From contig OMIN01000148.1 in the NCBI GenBank assembly GCA_900299145.1, forward strand, positions 21,247 through 85,246: a DNA stretch of 64,000 nucleotides, in the 5' to 3' direction. The number at the start of each line of letters is the position of its first letter. Positions within the stretch are counted from its first letter, which is position 1. This document shows, in pieces, positions 40,092-48,757 of this stretch. Source of the stretch: Betaproteobacteria bacterium. GTDB lineage: Bacteria; Pseudomonadota; Gammaproteobacteria; Burkholderiales; SG8-41. A program made the position numbers and the translations under genes. Below the pieces are notes generated by a model that was not told where the DNA came from, searched no databases, and saw only the letters and a list, made by a program, of their open reading frames with translations.

Positions 40092-42377
40092 ATGGCGACT
40101 TCTACGGCAGCAGTAGGCCGCTCGATTCCCCGGCTGGAAGCGCACGCCAAGGTGACGGGCCGCGCCGAATACGTGCACAACCTGCGCGTGCCGGGCATGT
40201 TGATCGCAAAAGTGTTTCGCGCCACTGTCGCGCACGGGCGCATTCGCACGTTAGACGTGAGCGCCGCCCGCGCGTTGCCGGGCGTGTTTGCGGTGTACAC
40301 CGGTGAGGACATCCGCAAGCTGATTGCCGAGCCGTACTACGGCCCGGCGTTTCACGATCAACCAATTCTCGCCATTGGCAAAGTGCGTTATGCCGGCGAA
40401 CCGGTGGCGGTGGTGTTGGCGGCCGATGCGCATGTGGCGGAAAACGCCGCAGCGCTGATCACCGCCGAGTACGACGCGCTACCGCCGGTTTACGACGAAG
40501 TCGGAGCGATGACTTCCCGTGCAGTGGTGCACGACACACTAAAGCCCGCCGGCACCTTCGCCGACCTCAAATATCTGAAAGATAAACGCGACACCAACAT
40601 CGCGCTGGATTTTCATCTGCGGCGCGGCGACGTGACCAAAGCCTTCGCTGCAGCCGACCATGTGTTTGAGCACACCTTTCGTACGCAACAGGTGCTGCAT
40701 TTGCCGCTCGAGCCGTTTGCCTGTGTTGCCGAGCCGGCGGGTGACAAAACGTCGGGCAGTTTGACGCTGCACAGCTCCACGCAAAGCCCCAGCTTTGTGC
40801 GCGCGGAGATTGCACGGCTTCTCGGCTGGCCTGACAACAAGGTGCGGGTGAAGGTGCCGTATCTGGGCGGTGGGTTCGGCGCCAAAGTGTATGTTAAAGC
40901 CGAGGCGCTGGCGGCGGCGTGCGCCATGCTGGCGCGCCGTCCGGTCAAATATGCGCTGACCATGGAAGAGCAGTTTTACATGATCACCAAGCACGCCACC
41001 ACGCTGCGCATCAAGAGCGGGGTGACGAAGGACGGCAAAATCACCGCGCGCGAATGCGAGGTGTGGTGGAACGGCGGCGCGTACGCCGACATCGGCCCGA
41101 GAGTCACCCAAAAATCAGGATTTACTGCCGCAGGGCCGTACGACATCGACAATGTGCATATCGATTCGTACGCGCTGTATACCAACTTGCCGCCGGCGGG
41201 CGCGCTACGCGGCTCTGGCATTCCGCGGCTGGTGTGGGCATATGAAAGCCACACTGACATGATCGCGCGCGAGCTGAAGATCGACCCACTGGCGATCCGC
41301 CGTAAAAATCTGTTGCGGGAAGGCCGCCCGCAGGCGACGGGCACGCCCATGCGTGATGCCGCGCTGGATTTGGTGCTGGAGCGCCTGGCCGCGCGCATGG
41401 CTTGGGAAAAAGGGTTTGATCGCGGTAGCGGTGCGATCAAGCGCGGACGTGGCTTGGCCATCGGGTTCAAGGCGAGCATTTCGCCGACGACCTCCATGGC
41501 CATTGTCAACATCAGCGCCGATGGCAGCTGCGCGCTGTATTCGAGCACGGTGGACATGGGGCAGGGATCCGACACTGCGATGGCGCAAATGGTGTCCGAA
41601 GTTACCGGCATTGCGCTGGAGAAAATCACCGTGGTGCATCCGGATACCGATGTCACGCCATACGACATGGCGACACTTGGTTCGCGCTCGACCTATCATA
41701 TGGGCCACGCAGTGAAAAATGCCGCTGAAGACGCGCGCGACAAGTTGCTGGCGCTGGCGCGCGACGTGGGATTGTCGGCGGAAACCACGCCGATTCCGGA
41801 TATTTTCCGCAAGAAGTACGGCATGCTCGCCGGAAATATCGTTGGCGTTGGCAGTTTCATTCCGCCGTATACGCCGCCGGATGCCAACGGCCAAACTGAA
41901 AACGCCACGCCGTTCTGGATGATTGGCGCCACCGGCGCCGAGGTCGAAGTGGATACTGAAACCGGCGAATTCAAAGTGACGCGTCTGGTGAATCTTGTTG
42001 ATGTCGGCAAATCGATCAATCCGTCCATCGTCGAAACCCAAATCTCCGGCGCAACGGTGATGCAACTCGGATTTACCTTGACCGAGCAAATGAATTTTGA
42101 CGCAGGGCAGGTGACTAATGCCTCACTTGCTGATTACAAGATTCCCGGTATCCGCGATATTCCTTTGATGGAGAACGAAGCCGTTGATGCCAATCAGCGT
42201 AGTGGCCCCTTCGGCGCCAAGGGCGTGGGCGAGAGCGGCACCTTTGGTGTATCACCGGCGATTGCCAACGCGATTGATGATGCGGTGGGCGTGCGGCTCA
42301 CAAGCCTGCCGTTGACGGCGGAGGCGGTGTTTCGCGGGTTGTGTAAAAAGGCTGGCAAACCGCTGAAAGATCATTAA
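40092..42377 (+). CDS. Molybdenum hydroxylase catalytic subunit (xanthine dehydrogenase/CoxL family)
   Basis: 761 residues. It contains SIPRLEAHAKVTGRAEYVHN at the N-terminus, the cofactor segment YLGGGFGAKVYVKAEALAAA, the YHMGHAVKNAAEDAR region, and near the C-terminus GAKGVGESGTFG with the catalytic glutamate E714. The active-site loop of true CO dehydrogenase (a selenosulfur/AYxCSFR loop) is absent: the corresponding segment is LPPAGALRGSGIP. The enzyme is therefore an aromatic or heteroaromatic acid/aldehyde hydroxylase or acyl-CoA reductase of unknown substrate. The UbiD decarboxylase directly downstream hints at an aromatic acid. The cofactor assembly factors (XdhC/CoxF) are not in the window. 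Confidence 0.9.
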   Translation: MATSTAAVGRSIPRLEAHAKVTGRAEYVHNLRVPGMLIAKVFRATVAHGRIRTLDVSAARALPGVFAVYTGEDIRKLIAEPYYGPAFHDQPILAIGKVRYAGEPVAVVLAADAHVAENAAALITAEYDALPPVYDEVGAMTSRAVVHDTLKPAGTFADLKYLKDKRDTNIALDFHLRRGDVTKAFAAADHVFEHTFRTQQVLHLPLEPFACVAEPAGDKTSGSLTLHSSTQSPSFVRAEIARLLGWPDNKVRVKVPYLGGGFGAKVYVKAEALAAACAMLARRPVKYALTMEEQFYMITKHATTLRIKSGVTKDGKITARECEVWWNGGAYADIGPRVTQKSGFTAAGPYDIDNVHIDSYALYTNLPPAGALRGSGIPRLVWAYESHTDMIARELKIDPLAIRRKNLLREGRPQATGTPMRDAALDLVLERLAARMAWEKGFDRGSGAIKRGRGLAIGFKASISPTTSMAIVNISADGSCALYSSTVDMGQGSDTAMAQMVSEVTGIALEKITVVHPDTDVTPYDMATLGSRSTYHMGHAVKNAAEDARDKLLALARDVGLSAETTPIPDIFRKKYGMLAGNIVGVGSFIPPYTPPDANGQTENATPFWMIGATGAEVEVDTETGEFKVTRLVNLVDVGKSINPSIVETQISGATVMQLGFTLTEQMNFDAGQVTNASLADYKIPGIRDIPLMENEAVDANQRSGPFGAKGVGESGTFGVSPAIANAIDDAVGVRLTSLPLTAEAVFRGLCKKAGKPLKDH

Positions 42378-42463
42378 CCATGGATAAACTCCGATACACG
42401 AATATCGTCAAGATCGTTATTGTGGATTTCCAGCGGCGTCTATCCGTGTTTATCTGTGGTTAA
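42374..42463. repeat. Inverted repeat of the CACAGATAAACACGGAT family
   Basis: Arms 42374-42400 and 42437-42463 are inverted copies (22 of 27 positions agree), starting TTAACCA. The left arm contains the stop codon of the catalytic subunit gene, and the right arm ends 14 bp before the FeS subunit gene. This word is a common interspersed repeat of bacterial genomes. Confidence 0.7.
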
Positions 42464-42477
42464 AGGGTTTTGTCTGT

Positions 42478-42972
42478 ATGTCCACGAATCGCACCATCAC
42501 TTTTACCCTTAACGACGCCCCGGTTGCCACCACCGTCGGTACGCATCAGACGTTACTCGAGGCGCTGCAAGCGCAAGGCCTCACCGGCGCGCGCGAGAGT
42601 TGCGCGCAGGGCTTGTGCGGCTGCTGCACGGTACTGGTCAACGGCACGGCGGTGTCAGGATGTTTATATCTGGCCGTGTTCGCCGACAAGGCGGACATCA
42701 AAACCATTGAGTACAGCCCCGAAGGCCAACTCGATGCCGTGCAGCAGGCCTTCATCGAGTGCGGCGCGTTTCAGTGCGGTTATTGCACGCCGGGATTCGT
42801 GCTGATGACACGGCAATTGCTGGACGGGAATGCTCATCCGTCGGATGATGAAATCAAGCACTATTTGTCCGGCAATTTGTGCCGCTGTGCGGCTTATCCG
42901 GAAATCATCAAGGCGGTGAAGCTGGCCGCCGCCAGGCGTGAGAGTTCGCGTCAATCCATGGACAAGGGCTGA
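42478..42972 (+). CDS. Molybdenum hydroxylase 2Fe-2S subunit (CoxS/CutS-like)
   Basis: 164 residues with both clusters complete: the plant-ferredoxin type (C42, C47, C50, C62 in ESCAQGLCGCCTVLVNG...GC) and the helical type (C100, C103, C135, C137 in FQCGYCTPG and LSGNLCRCAAY). It shuttles electrons from the Mo site to FAD. The ATG at 42478 has no ribosome site. Its stop lies 2 bp before the UbiD start, so the two are likely translationally coupled. Confidence 0.93.
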   Translation: MSTNRTITFTLNDAPVATTVGTHQTLLEALQAQGLTGARESCAQGLCGCCTVLVNGTAVSGCLYLAVFADKADIKTIEYSPEGQLDAVQQAFIECGAFQCGYCTPGFVLMTRQLLDGNAHPSDDEIKHYLSGNLCRCAAYPEIIKAVKLAAARRESSRQSMDKG

Positions 42973-42974
42973 CC

Positions 42975-44435
42975 ATGGCGCGAGCCGGCAATCCGCTCGA
43001 CCTGCGTGCCTGGCTTGAAGCCGCGCGCCGTTTGGGTGAGCTGAAGGAGGTCGGCGGCGCTGACTCGCATCTGGAGCTGGGGGCGATCAGCGAGCTGAAC
43101 GTCAAGATCGATTCAGCACCGGCGCTGCTGTTTGACGACATCAAGGGATTTCCGCAAGGCTTTCGCGTGTTGACGTGCAGCACGGCCAGCCCGGCGCGTT
43201 TGTCGAGTCTGCTGCGGTTGGGCGAAATCAGAACACATGCGGCGCTGGTGCACAAGCTGCGCGGTTTACCCAAGACCTGGCAGGCCGCCGCGGGGAAGTT
43301 CGAGCCAGTGATTGTGGAACAGGGGCCGGTGTTCGAGAACATTCAGTCGGGTGATGCGGTTGATCTCAATATTTTTCCCGCACCCCTGTGGCATGAGAAA
43401 GACGGCGGGCGCTACATCGGCACCGGCTGCATGGTGGTGACGCGCGATCTGGAAAGTGACAGTGATTGGGTCAACGTCGGCACTTATCGCGTGCAGGTAC
43501 ACGACAAGAACACCGTGGGTCTGGACATGATTCCCGGCAAGCACGGCGCGCAGCAGTACGAAAAGCATATGAAGGCGGGGAAACCATTTCCGGTGGCGAT
43601 CGTGTGTGGCGCCGATCCGCTGGGCTATCTGATTTCCGGCATCGAAGTGCCGTACGGCATGTGCGAATACAACTATATTGGCGCCATATTGGGCGAACCG
43701 GTATCGGTGGTGCGCGGCGAAGTCACAGGCCTGCCGTTTCCGAGCGGCGCGGAAATCGTGTTGGAGGGTTGGGCGCATCCGGGCGATGAACGCATCGAAG
43801 GGCCGTTCGGCGAGTTTCACGGTTATTACCCCGGCAAGGCGGCGACCGCGCCCGCCGTGGAAATCGAAAAAATATACTATAGAAATCAACCAGTTATCGT
43901 TGGCAGCCCGCCAGCGAAGCCACCCAACGACTATTCATACTCGAAGGCCGTGATGCGTTCAGCGTTGTTGCTCGATGCGCTGGTGGCGGCAGGCGTGCCC
44001 GACGTGGCCAACGTGTGGGCGCACGAAATTGGGGGCGCGCGCATGTTCAATGTGGTGTCGATCAAGCAGCGTTATGCGGGCCATGCGCGGCAGGCCGGGC
44101 ACATACTCAGCCAGTGCGGCGTGGGCGCCTATATGTCGCGCTACTCGGTGGTGGTGGACGAGGACATCGATCCATCGAATCTGCAGGAAGTGATGTGGGC
44201 TATTGCCACGCGCTCCGACCCTGAAATCGACATCGACATTATCAAACGCGGAATGGGCTCGAAGAACGATCCGATGTCGATTGCTTACCGCTACGATGCG
44301 CCGCTGACGTCTAAAGCCGTGATTGATGCTTGCCGGCCTTATGATTTTTTGAAAACGTTCCCCGAGGTGGCGGAAGCGAGCAAGGCGTTGCAGGATGAGG
44401 TGAGGGCGAAGTGGGGGAAGGTTTTGGATTGGTAA
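42975..44435 (+). CDS. UbiD-family prenylated-FMN decarboxylase
   Basis: 486 residues, normal length. The catalytic Glu-Arg-Glu triad can be placed at R172 (GTYRVQVHDKN), E275 and E280 (GDERIEGPFGEFHGYY). The N-terminal metal/prFMN region is MVVTRDLESDSDWVNVGTYR. UbiD enzymes reversibly decarboxylate aromatic, heteroaromatic or unsaturated acids using prenylated FMN. The UbiX prenyltransferase is not seen here. Coupling to the molybdenum hydroxylase suggests hydroxylation followed by decarboxylation of one substrate (inference). Confidence 0.93.
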   Translation: MARAGNPLDLRAWLEAARRLGELKEVGGADSHLELGAISELNVKIDSAPALLFDDIKGFPQGFRVLTCSTASPARLSSLLRLGEIRTHAALVHKLRGLPKTWQAAAGKFEPVIVEQGPVFENIQSGDAVDLNIFPAPLWHEKDGGRYIGTGCMVVTRDLESDSDWVNVGTYRVQVHDKNTVGLDMIPGKHGAQQYEKHMKAGKPFPVAIVCGADPLGYLISGIEVPYGMCEYNYIGAILGEPVSVVRGEVTGLPFPSGAEIVLEGWAHPGDERIEGPFGEFHGYYPGKAATAPAVEIEKIYYRNQPVIVGSPPAKPPNDYSYSKAVMRSALLLDALVAAGVPDVANVWAHEIGGARMFNVVSIKQRYAGHARQAGHILSQCGVGAYMSRYSVVVDEDIDPSNLQEVMWAIATRSDPEIDIDIIKRGMGSKNDPMSIAYRYDAPLTSKAVIDACRPYDFLKTFPEVAEASKALQDEVRAKWGKVLDW

Positions 44436-44440
44436 AAGAT

Positions 44441-44529
44441 TGGTGAACAGTAAACAGTGAACAGTGAACCGCAGGTCGTGCCATCGCAAGAGTTTCGGTT
44501 TACTGTTTACTGTTCACAGTTTACTACCA
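44441..44529. repeat. Inverted repeat of the AACAGT(A/G)A family
   Basis: Left arm 44441-44470 and right arm 44497-44529 are inverted copies built from the word AACAGTAAACAGTGAACAGT, with a 3-nt difference in length. It fills the gap between UbiD and the Bug gene. A short relative lies at 5197-5230. Confidence 0.7.
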
Positions 44530-44540
44530 AGAGAACTGCA

Positions 44541-45503
44541 ATGACACGCACACTTAGCATACTAATGGCTTTTGTAGCACCACTGGTGACGCAAGCTCAG
44601 GAATACCCCACCAAATCCATCCGCGCGATCGTCTCCTTCGCGCCCGGTGGCGTGGTGGATACGTCCACTCGTATCGTCACTGCCAAGTTGCAGGAAACGC
44701 TGAACTGGCATTTCGTTGTCGATAACCGTCCCGGCGCCAACGGCTTTATCGGCGCGGCCGCCGCGGCCAAGGCCAATGCCGACGGCTACACGCTTTTGTC
44801 GGCGCACACGGGCGAACTGGCCGTGAACCCCGTGATGTTCAAGACCATGCCCTATGACGAAAACACCTTCGCGCCGGTCATCATGCTGAGCGATGCGCCG
44901 ATGCTGATTGTGGTCAACATCAATAACGCAGCGATCAACAGCATCAAGGATTTGGTGGCCGCTGCGAAAGCCAAACCCGGCGTGGTCAATTTTGGCTCGC
45001 CCGGAACCGGCTCGGTCAATCACATGGCGAGCGAGTGGTTTGCTGCTGCCGCCGGCGCGAAAATGACGCATGTGCCGTACAAAGGCGGTGCGCCTGCCGT
45101 GGTGGCGGTGGCCACGGGTGATGCCACGTTTACTGTGGCGGGACTGCCCGGCGTGCTGCCGCATTTGCAGGGCAAGCGTGTGAAGGTACTGGGCATTACC
45201 ACGGCCAAGCGCTCGCCCATGGTGCCGGATTACCCCACCGCGCAGGAAATGGGCGTGCCGGGTGTCGATGCCTCGATCTGGGTCGGCTTCTTTGTGCCAC
45301 GCGGCGTGCCCACGCCCATGGTGAACCGTTTGTATAGCGCCACCGCCGACGTGTTAAAGCGTAACGATGTAAAAGAGCGGCTGGCCGTCGTTGGCGGTGC
45401 TGAGGCTACGGCGCTCGCCGGCGCAGCGTTTCAGGCACGCATCGCCAGCGATCTGGAGCGCTACCGCAAAGTGGCGGCGCAAGTTGGGATCAAGCCGGAA
45501 TAG
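44541..45503 (+). CDS. Bug/TctC-family periplasmic substrate-binding protein
   Basis: 320 residues from the ATG at 44541 (CAAGAGA upstream); upstream frame is inside the inverted repeat and is not counted. The signal peptide is MTRTLSILMAFVAPLVTQAQ. Hallmarks: YPTKSIRAIVSFAPGGVVDTS, VVDNRPGANGFIGAAAA, ADGYTLLSAHTG, MTHVPYKGGAPA. It is encoded between UbiD and an M20 hydrolase on the same strand, so it may bind the substrate released or used by this cluster. Confidence 0.94.
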   Translation: MTRTLSILMAFVAPLVTQAQEYPTKSIRAIVSFAPGGVVDTSTRIVTAKLQETLNWHFVVDNRPGANGFIGAAAAAKANADGYTLLSAHTGELAVNPVMFKTMPYDENTFAPVIMLSDAPMLIVVNINNAAINSIKDLVAAAKAKPGVVNFGSPGTGSVNHMASEWFAAAAGAKMTHVPYKGGAPAVVAVATGDATFTVAGLPGVLPHLQGKRVKVLGITTAKRSPMVPDYPTAQEMGVPGVDASIWVGFFVPRGVPTPMVNRLYSATADVLKRNDVKERLAVVGGAEATALAGAAFQARIASDLERYRKVAAQVGIKPE

Positions 45504-45536
45504 TCTGTTCCGGTATCACGCAACAAGAGAAACGCC

Positions 45537-46937
45537 ATGACCCGCGAAACCGCCATCTCCCGCGCTACCCGCCACTTCGATGAAGGTAATTTCATCGAAG
45601 ACCTTGCGCGCCGCGTCGCCATCCGCACCGAAAGCCAGATTCCTGAAAGCCGGCCGTACATGGACGTGTATCTCAAGGATGAGATCACGCCAGCTTTTGA
45701 CCGCATGGGCTTCAAGACGGAAATCCTGCCCAATCCTGTCGAAGGCGTCGGCCCGATACTGCTGGCTGAGCGCATCGAAGACGCGAGCCTTCCTACTGTT
45801 TTGATGTACGGCCACGGCGATGTGATTCGAGGACTGGAAGATCAATGGCGCAGCGGCATCGGCCCGTGGCAGCTGAAGCAGGAAGGCGACAAATACTACG
45901 GCCGCGGCACGGCCGACAACAAGGGCCAGCACTCGGTCAATATGGCCGCGATGCAAACCGTGCTGGATGAGCGCGGCAAATTAGGATTCAATGTGAAGTT
46001 CATGCTGGAGACCGGCGAGGAACTCAGCTCACCTGGGCTAAAAGATTTTTGTGAGAAGCACAAAGCGCGGCTGAGAGCTGACGTGCTGATCGCCTCCGAC
46101 GGCCCGCGCCTTGCCGCGAAAAAGCCGACGCTGTATCTCGGCTCGCGCGGCTGCATGAATCTGAATTTCACGGTCGAGTTGCGTGACGGCGGGCATCACT
46201 CCGGCAACTGGGGCGGGCTGCTCGCCAACCCCGGCGTGATCCTTGCCCATGCGCTGGCAAGCATTGTCACGCGCGAAGGCAAGGTGCTGGTGCGCGACTT
46301 GTTGCCGAAAAACATTCCGGGCAGTGTTATCAATGCACTGAAAAACTGTACGCCGACGCCAGAACCGGACGAGCCGCAGATTGACCCGTGGTGGGGCGAG
46401 CCGGGGTTGTCCGCCGCCGAAAAAGTCTATGCGTGGAACACGTTTGAGATTCTCGCCTTCCGCACCGGCAACCCGGACAACCCGGTGAACGCCATCCCCG
46501 GCAAGGCTACGGCGACGGTGCAGATACGCTTTGTCGCCGGCACCGATGCCAACACGTTTATCCCGATTCTGCGCAAGCATCTGGATGACCACGGTTACCA
46601 GTGCATCGAAATCAGCATGGCGCGCAAGAGCTTCATGCAGGCCACGCGCCTCGACCCGGACAATGCCTGGGTGCGCTGGGCCGCGGAATCCATCCGCCGC
46701 ACCACGGGCAATGCGCCGGCCGTGCTGCCCAACATCGGCGGCTCGCTACCCAACGACTGCTTCGCTGAAACGCTGGGGCTGCCCACACTTTGGGTGCCGC
46801 ACTCCTACGCCGGCTGCTCGCAGCATGCGCCCAACGAGCACGCGCTGGGTTCGGTCCTGCGCGAAGGATTGCAGATGATGACGGGGCTGTTTTGGGATTT
46901 GGGTGAGCAGGGTCTCCCGCTCGCGAAAAAATCTTGA
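45537..46937 (+). CDS. M20-family metallohydrolase (dipeptidase/deacylase-like)
   Basis: 466 residues. Metal ligands: H in VLMYGHGDV, D in GRGTADNKGQHSVN, the general base and ligand in MLETGEELSS, D in IASDGPRLAA and the last H in AGCSQHAPNEHALG. The central dimerisation domain begins at GGHHSGNWGG. Members cleave dipeptides, acyl-amino acids or carbamoyl compounds in the cytoplasm. The substrate is probably an amide or N-acyl conjugate linked to the cluster (inference). The stop codon TGA lies at the first bases of an AT-rich boundary element. Confidence 0.9.
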   Translation: MTRETAISRATRHFDEGNFIEDLARRVAIRTESQIPESRPYMDVYLKDEITPAFDRMGFKTEILPNPVEGVGPILLAERIEDASLPTVLMYGHGDVIRGLEDQWRSGIGPWQLKQEGDKYYGRGTADNKGQHSVNMAAMQTVLDERGKLGFNVKFMLETGEELSSPGLKDFCEKHKARLRADVLIASDGPRLAAKKPTLYLGSRGCMNLNFTVELRDGGHHSGNWGGLLANPGVILAHALASIVTREGKVLVRDLLPKNIPGSVINALKNCTPTPEPDEPQIDPWWGEPGLSAAEKVYAWNTFEILAFRTGNPDNPVNAIPGKATATVQIRFVAGTDANTFIPILRKHLDDHGYQCIEISMARKSFMQATRLDPDNAWVRWAAESIRRTTGNAPAVLPNIGGSLPNDCFAETLGLPTLWVPHSYAGCSQHAPNEHALGSVLREGLQMMTGLFWDLGEQGLPLAKKS

Positions 46938-46954
46938 CTATCTGTTTTAAAAGG
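46935..46954 (+). repeat. AT-rich boundary element, copy 13
   Basis: TGACTATCTGTTTTAAAAGG; its first three bases are the TGA stop codon of the M20 gene and it ends 6 bp before the bicupin ATG. The AAAAGG end may serve as the ribosome site. Confidence 0.7.
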
Positions 46955-46960
46955 ATTTTT

Positions 46961-47806
46961 ATGGTGTCCCCGTATCTTGTGCACATCGACGACGTGCAAC
47001 CAGAAAACATGCAAAAGGACAAGGGCTGGGCGATCTCGGAGTTTCGTCTGCCCGTCACCGGGGCGCATGGCAGCTCAACAACGATCTTCCATTCGATCTT
47101 CCGCCCCGGCTCCACTCACGCCAAGCACAAGCACGACCGCTGCGATGAAATTGCGGTGTATCTCAAGGGGCACGGCATTGTCGGCCAGAGCGACCAACGC
47201 ACACAGGTGGGCCCAGGTCATTGCCGCCTGATGCCAGCGGGCACACCGCACTTTTTTCACAACGAAACCAAAGACACCGACGGCATGTGCATCGGTTTCT
47301 ACATGGGCGCGAAGAGCGTGCCAGATACCGGCTATGGTTTTTGCGGCCAGGTGAATGATGCCGATCTGCAAATGCCGCGAGGCAAAACATTGACCGAAGG
47401 CACGCTCCTGCATGTGAGCACCGTCGAGCCGCTGAAGTTGAGCGCCGCCGACGGCTGGCAAATCAGCGAATACCGCATGCCCATCGGCAAACACACCGGC
47501 AGCCCCAATGCGCAATTCTGGATGAAGCTCGCTCCCGGCGACATGCTGCACAAGCACCGTTTCGACAACTGCGAAGTGCTCTACTACGTGAATTCGGGTG
47601 AGGGTGTCGCCGGCGCCGGTGGCAAGACTTCACGCATACGCGCAGGCCACACGCACTTCATCCCGCGTGGCGTCGAGCAATTCATTGCCAACACCGGCAA
47701 GGACACGCTGGAAGTCATCGGCGTCTACACTGGCGCGGGCAGCATTGCCGATGGCGGCTATGTGCACACGGGCAAGGTAAGCGCGGCGGAACTTACTGCG
47801 GCTTGA
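46961..47806 (+). CDS. Two-domain cupin (bicupin) protein
   Basis: 281 residues from the ATG at 46961. Two cupin domains are visible. In the first, AKHKHDRCDEIAVYLKG and PAGTPHFFHN supply His/His/Glu and His. In the second, the ligands are in LHKHRFDNCEVLYYVNSG and PRGVEQFIAN (third His replaced by Gln, so the second site may be inactive or altered). Length is close to gentisate/1-hydroxy-2-naphthoate dioxygenase-like bicupins but the ligand spacing is not the same. Possible roles are a dioxygenase, isomerase or sensor; none can be favoured. It overlaps the 3' end of the Bug pseudogene by 14 bp on the other strand. Confidence 0.8.
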   Translation: MVSPYLVHIDDVQPENMQKDKGWAISEFRLPVTGAHGSSTTIFHSIFRPGSTHAKHKHDRCDEIAVYLKGHGIVGQSDQRTQVGPGHCRLMPAGTPHFFHNETKDTDGMCIGFYMGAKSVPDTGYGFCGQVNDADLQMPRGKTLTEGTLLHVSTVEPLKLSAADGWQISEYRMPIGKHTGSPNAQFWMKLAPGDMLHKHRFDNCEVLYYVNSGEGVAGAGGKTSRIRAGHTHFIPRGVEQFIANTGKDTLEVIGVYTGAGSIADGGYVHTGKVSAAELTAA

Positions 47807-48743
47807 TCCCTGCCGCCTTGGTGACCTCACCCATCGCCGCAGTATCCGAAGCCAGAAATTTGTCAAATGCCGCGGGTGACATTACCAGCGGCTCGGCGCC
47901 CAGTTGCTGGTAACGCGCGCGCACTTCGGGCAGTTTGAATGCGCCAACCATTTCAGCGTGCAACTTCTCCACCACGGCGCGCGGCGTTTTGCGCGGGGCC
48001 AGCATGCCGATCCAGAACGTGTGCTCGCCCTCCGGCAGCCCAGCCTCCACGGCAGTGGGCACATCCGGCAGATGCGGCATGCGCGCCTTGCTGCTGATCA
48101 TCTGCGCTTTCAGCCGGCCGTCCTTCACCAGCGGCACGGCAATCGCCATCGGCACATAAATCCAGTCAAGGCGGCCCGACGACACTTCCACCAGCACTTC
48201 GCTGGTGCCCTTGAACGGCACATGGTTGGCCTTGATGCCCGCGCCCAGCATCACTTTTTCCGAATACAAATGGGTGGCACTACCGGTGCCGCCAGACCCA
48301 TAGTTGAACGCGCCCGGCCTGGACCTGGCGGCGGCAATGAAATCCTTCATCGTGTTCCAGTTACGCTGCGGCGGCGTGACAAACACGCTGGGTAGCTCCG
48401 CCAGCGTCGCCACGCCCGCAAAATCCGTTACCGGGTCAAAGCCCAGCGTCGGATACAGCCACTTCATGCCCGATTGTGCGCTCGATGTGAGCAATAGCGT
48501 ATGCCCATCCGGTTCACTGCGATGCACGATGCCCGCCGCGATGGTGCCACCCGCGCCGCCGCGCTGATCGACCACGATGGATTAGCCGAAACGCTTCGAT
48601 AGAGGCTCGCCAATGGCGCGGCCTATGATGTCGCTGGTGGTGCCCGGCGTGGCGATGCCGACCCAACGCAGGCTTTTGGTGGGGAAGGTTTGCGCCACGG
48701 CCAGTGCTGGAAAAAATATCAATAAAAACAGATAGTTATGCAT
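47793..48743 (-). pseudogene. Bug/TctC-family receptor interrupted by an in-frame stop
   Basis: The frame from the ATG at 48743 gives MHNYLFLLIFFPALAVAQTF, a normal signal peptide, then SLRWVGIATPGTTSDIIG and a TAA at 48582-48584 (codon 54). Translation in the same frame resumes SIVVDQRGGAGGTIAAGI and continues to the usual C-terminus at 47793. Relatives have Gln or a similar residue at the stop position, so a single base change (CAA to TAA) or a sequencing error explains it. Apart from this the 316-codon gene is intact. The codons for HNYLFLLI lie inside an AT-rich boundary element. It follows the MetE-like gene by 14 bp. Confidence 0.85.
48719..48738 (-). repeat. AT-rich boundary element, copy 14, inside a signal-peptide coding region
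   Basis: The minus strand reads TAACTATCTGTTTTTATTGA, identical over 20 bp to copy 2. It spans most of codons 2-9 of the Bug pseudogene. Confidence 0.88.
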
Positions 48744-48757
48744 ACTCACCGATCCGT

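Noticed and set aside
40092..42377. Carbon monoxide dehydrogenase large subunit
   Set aside because: The family and gene set are the same, but the CoxL active-site loop is missing, so CO oxidation is not supported.
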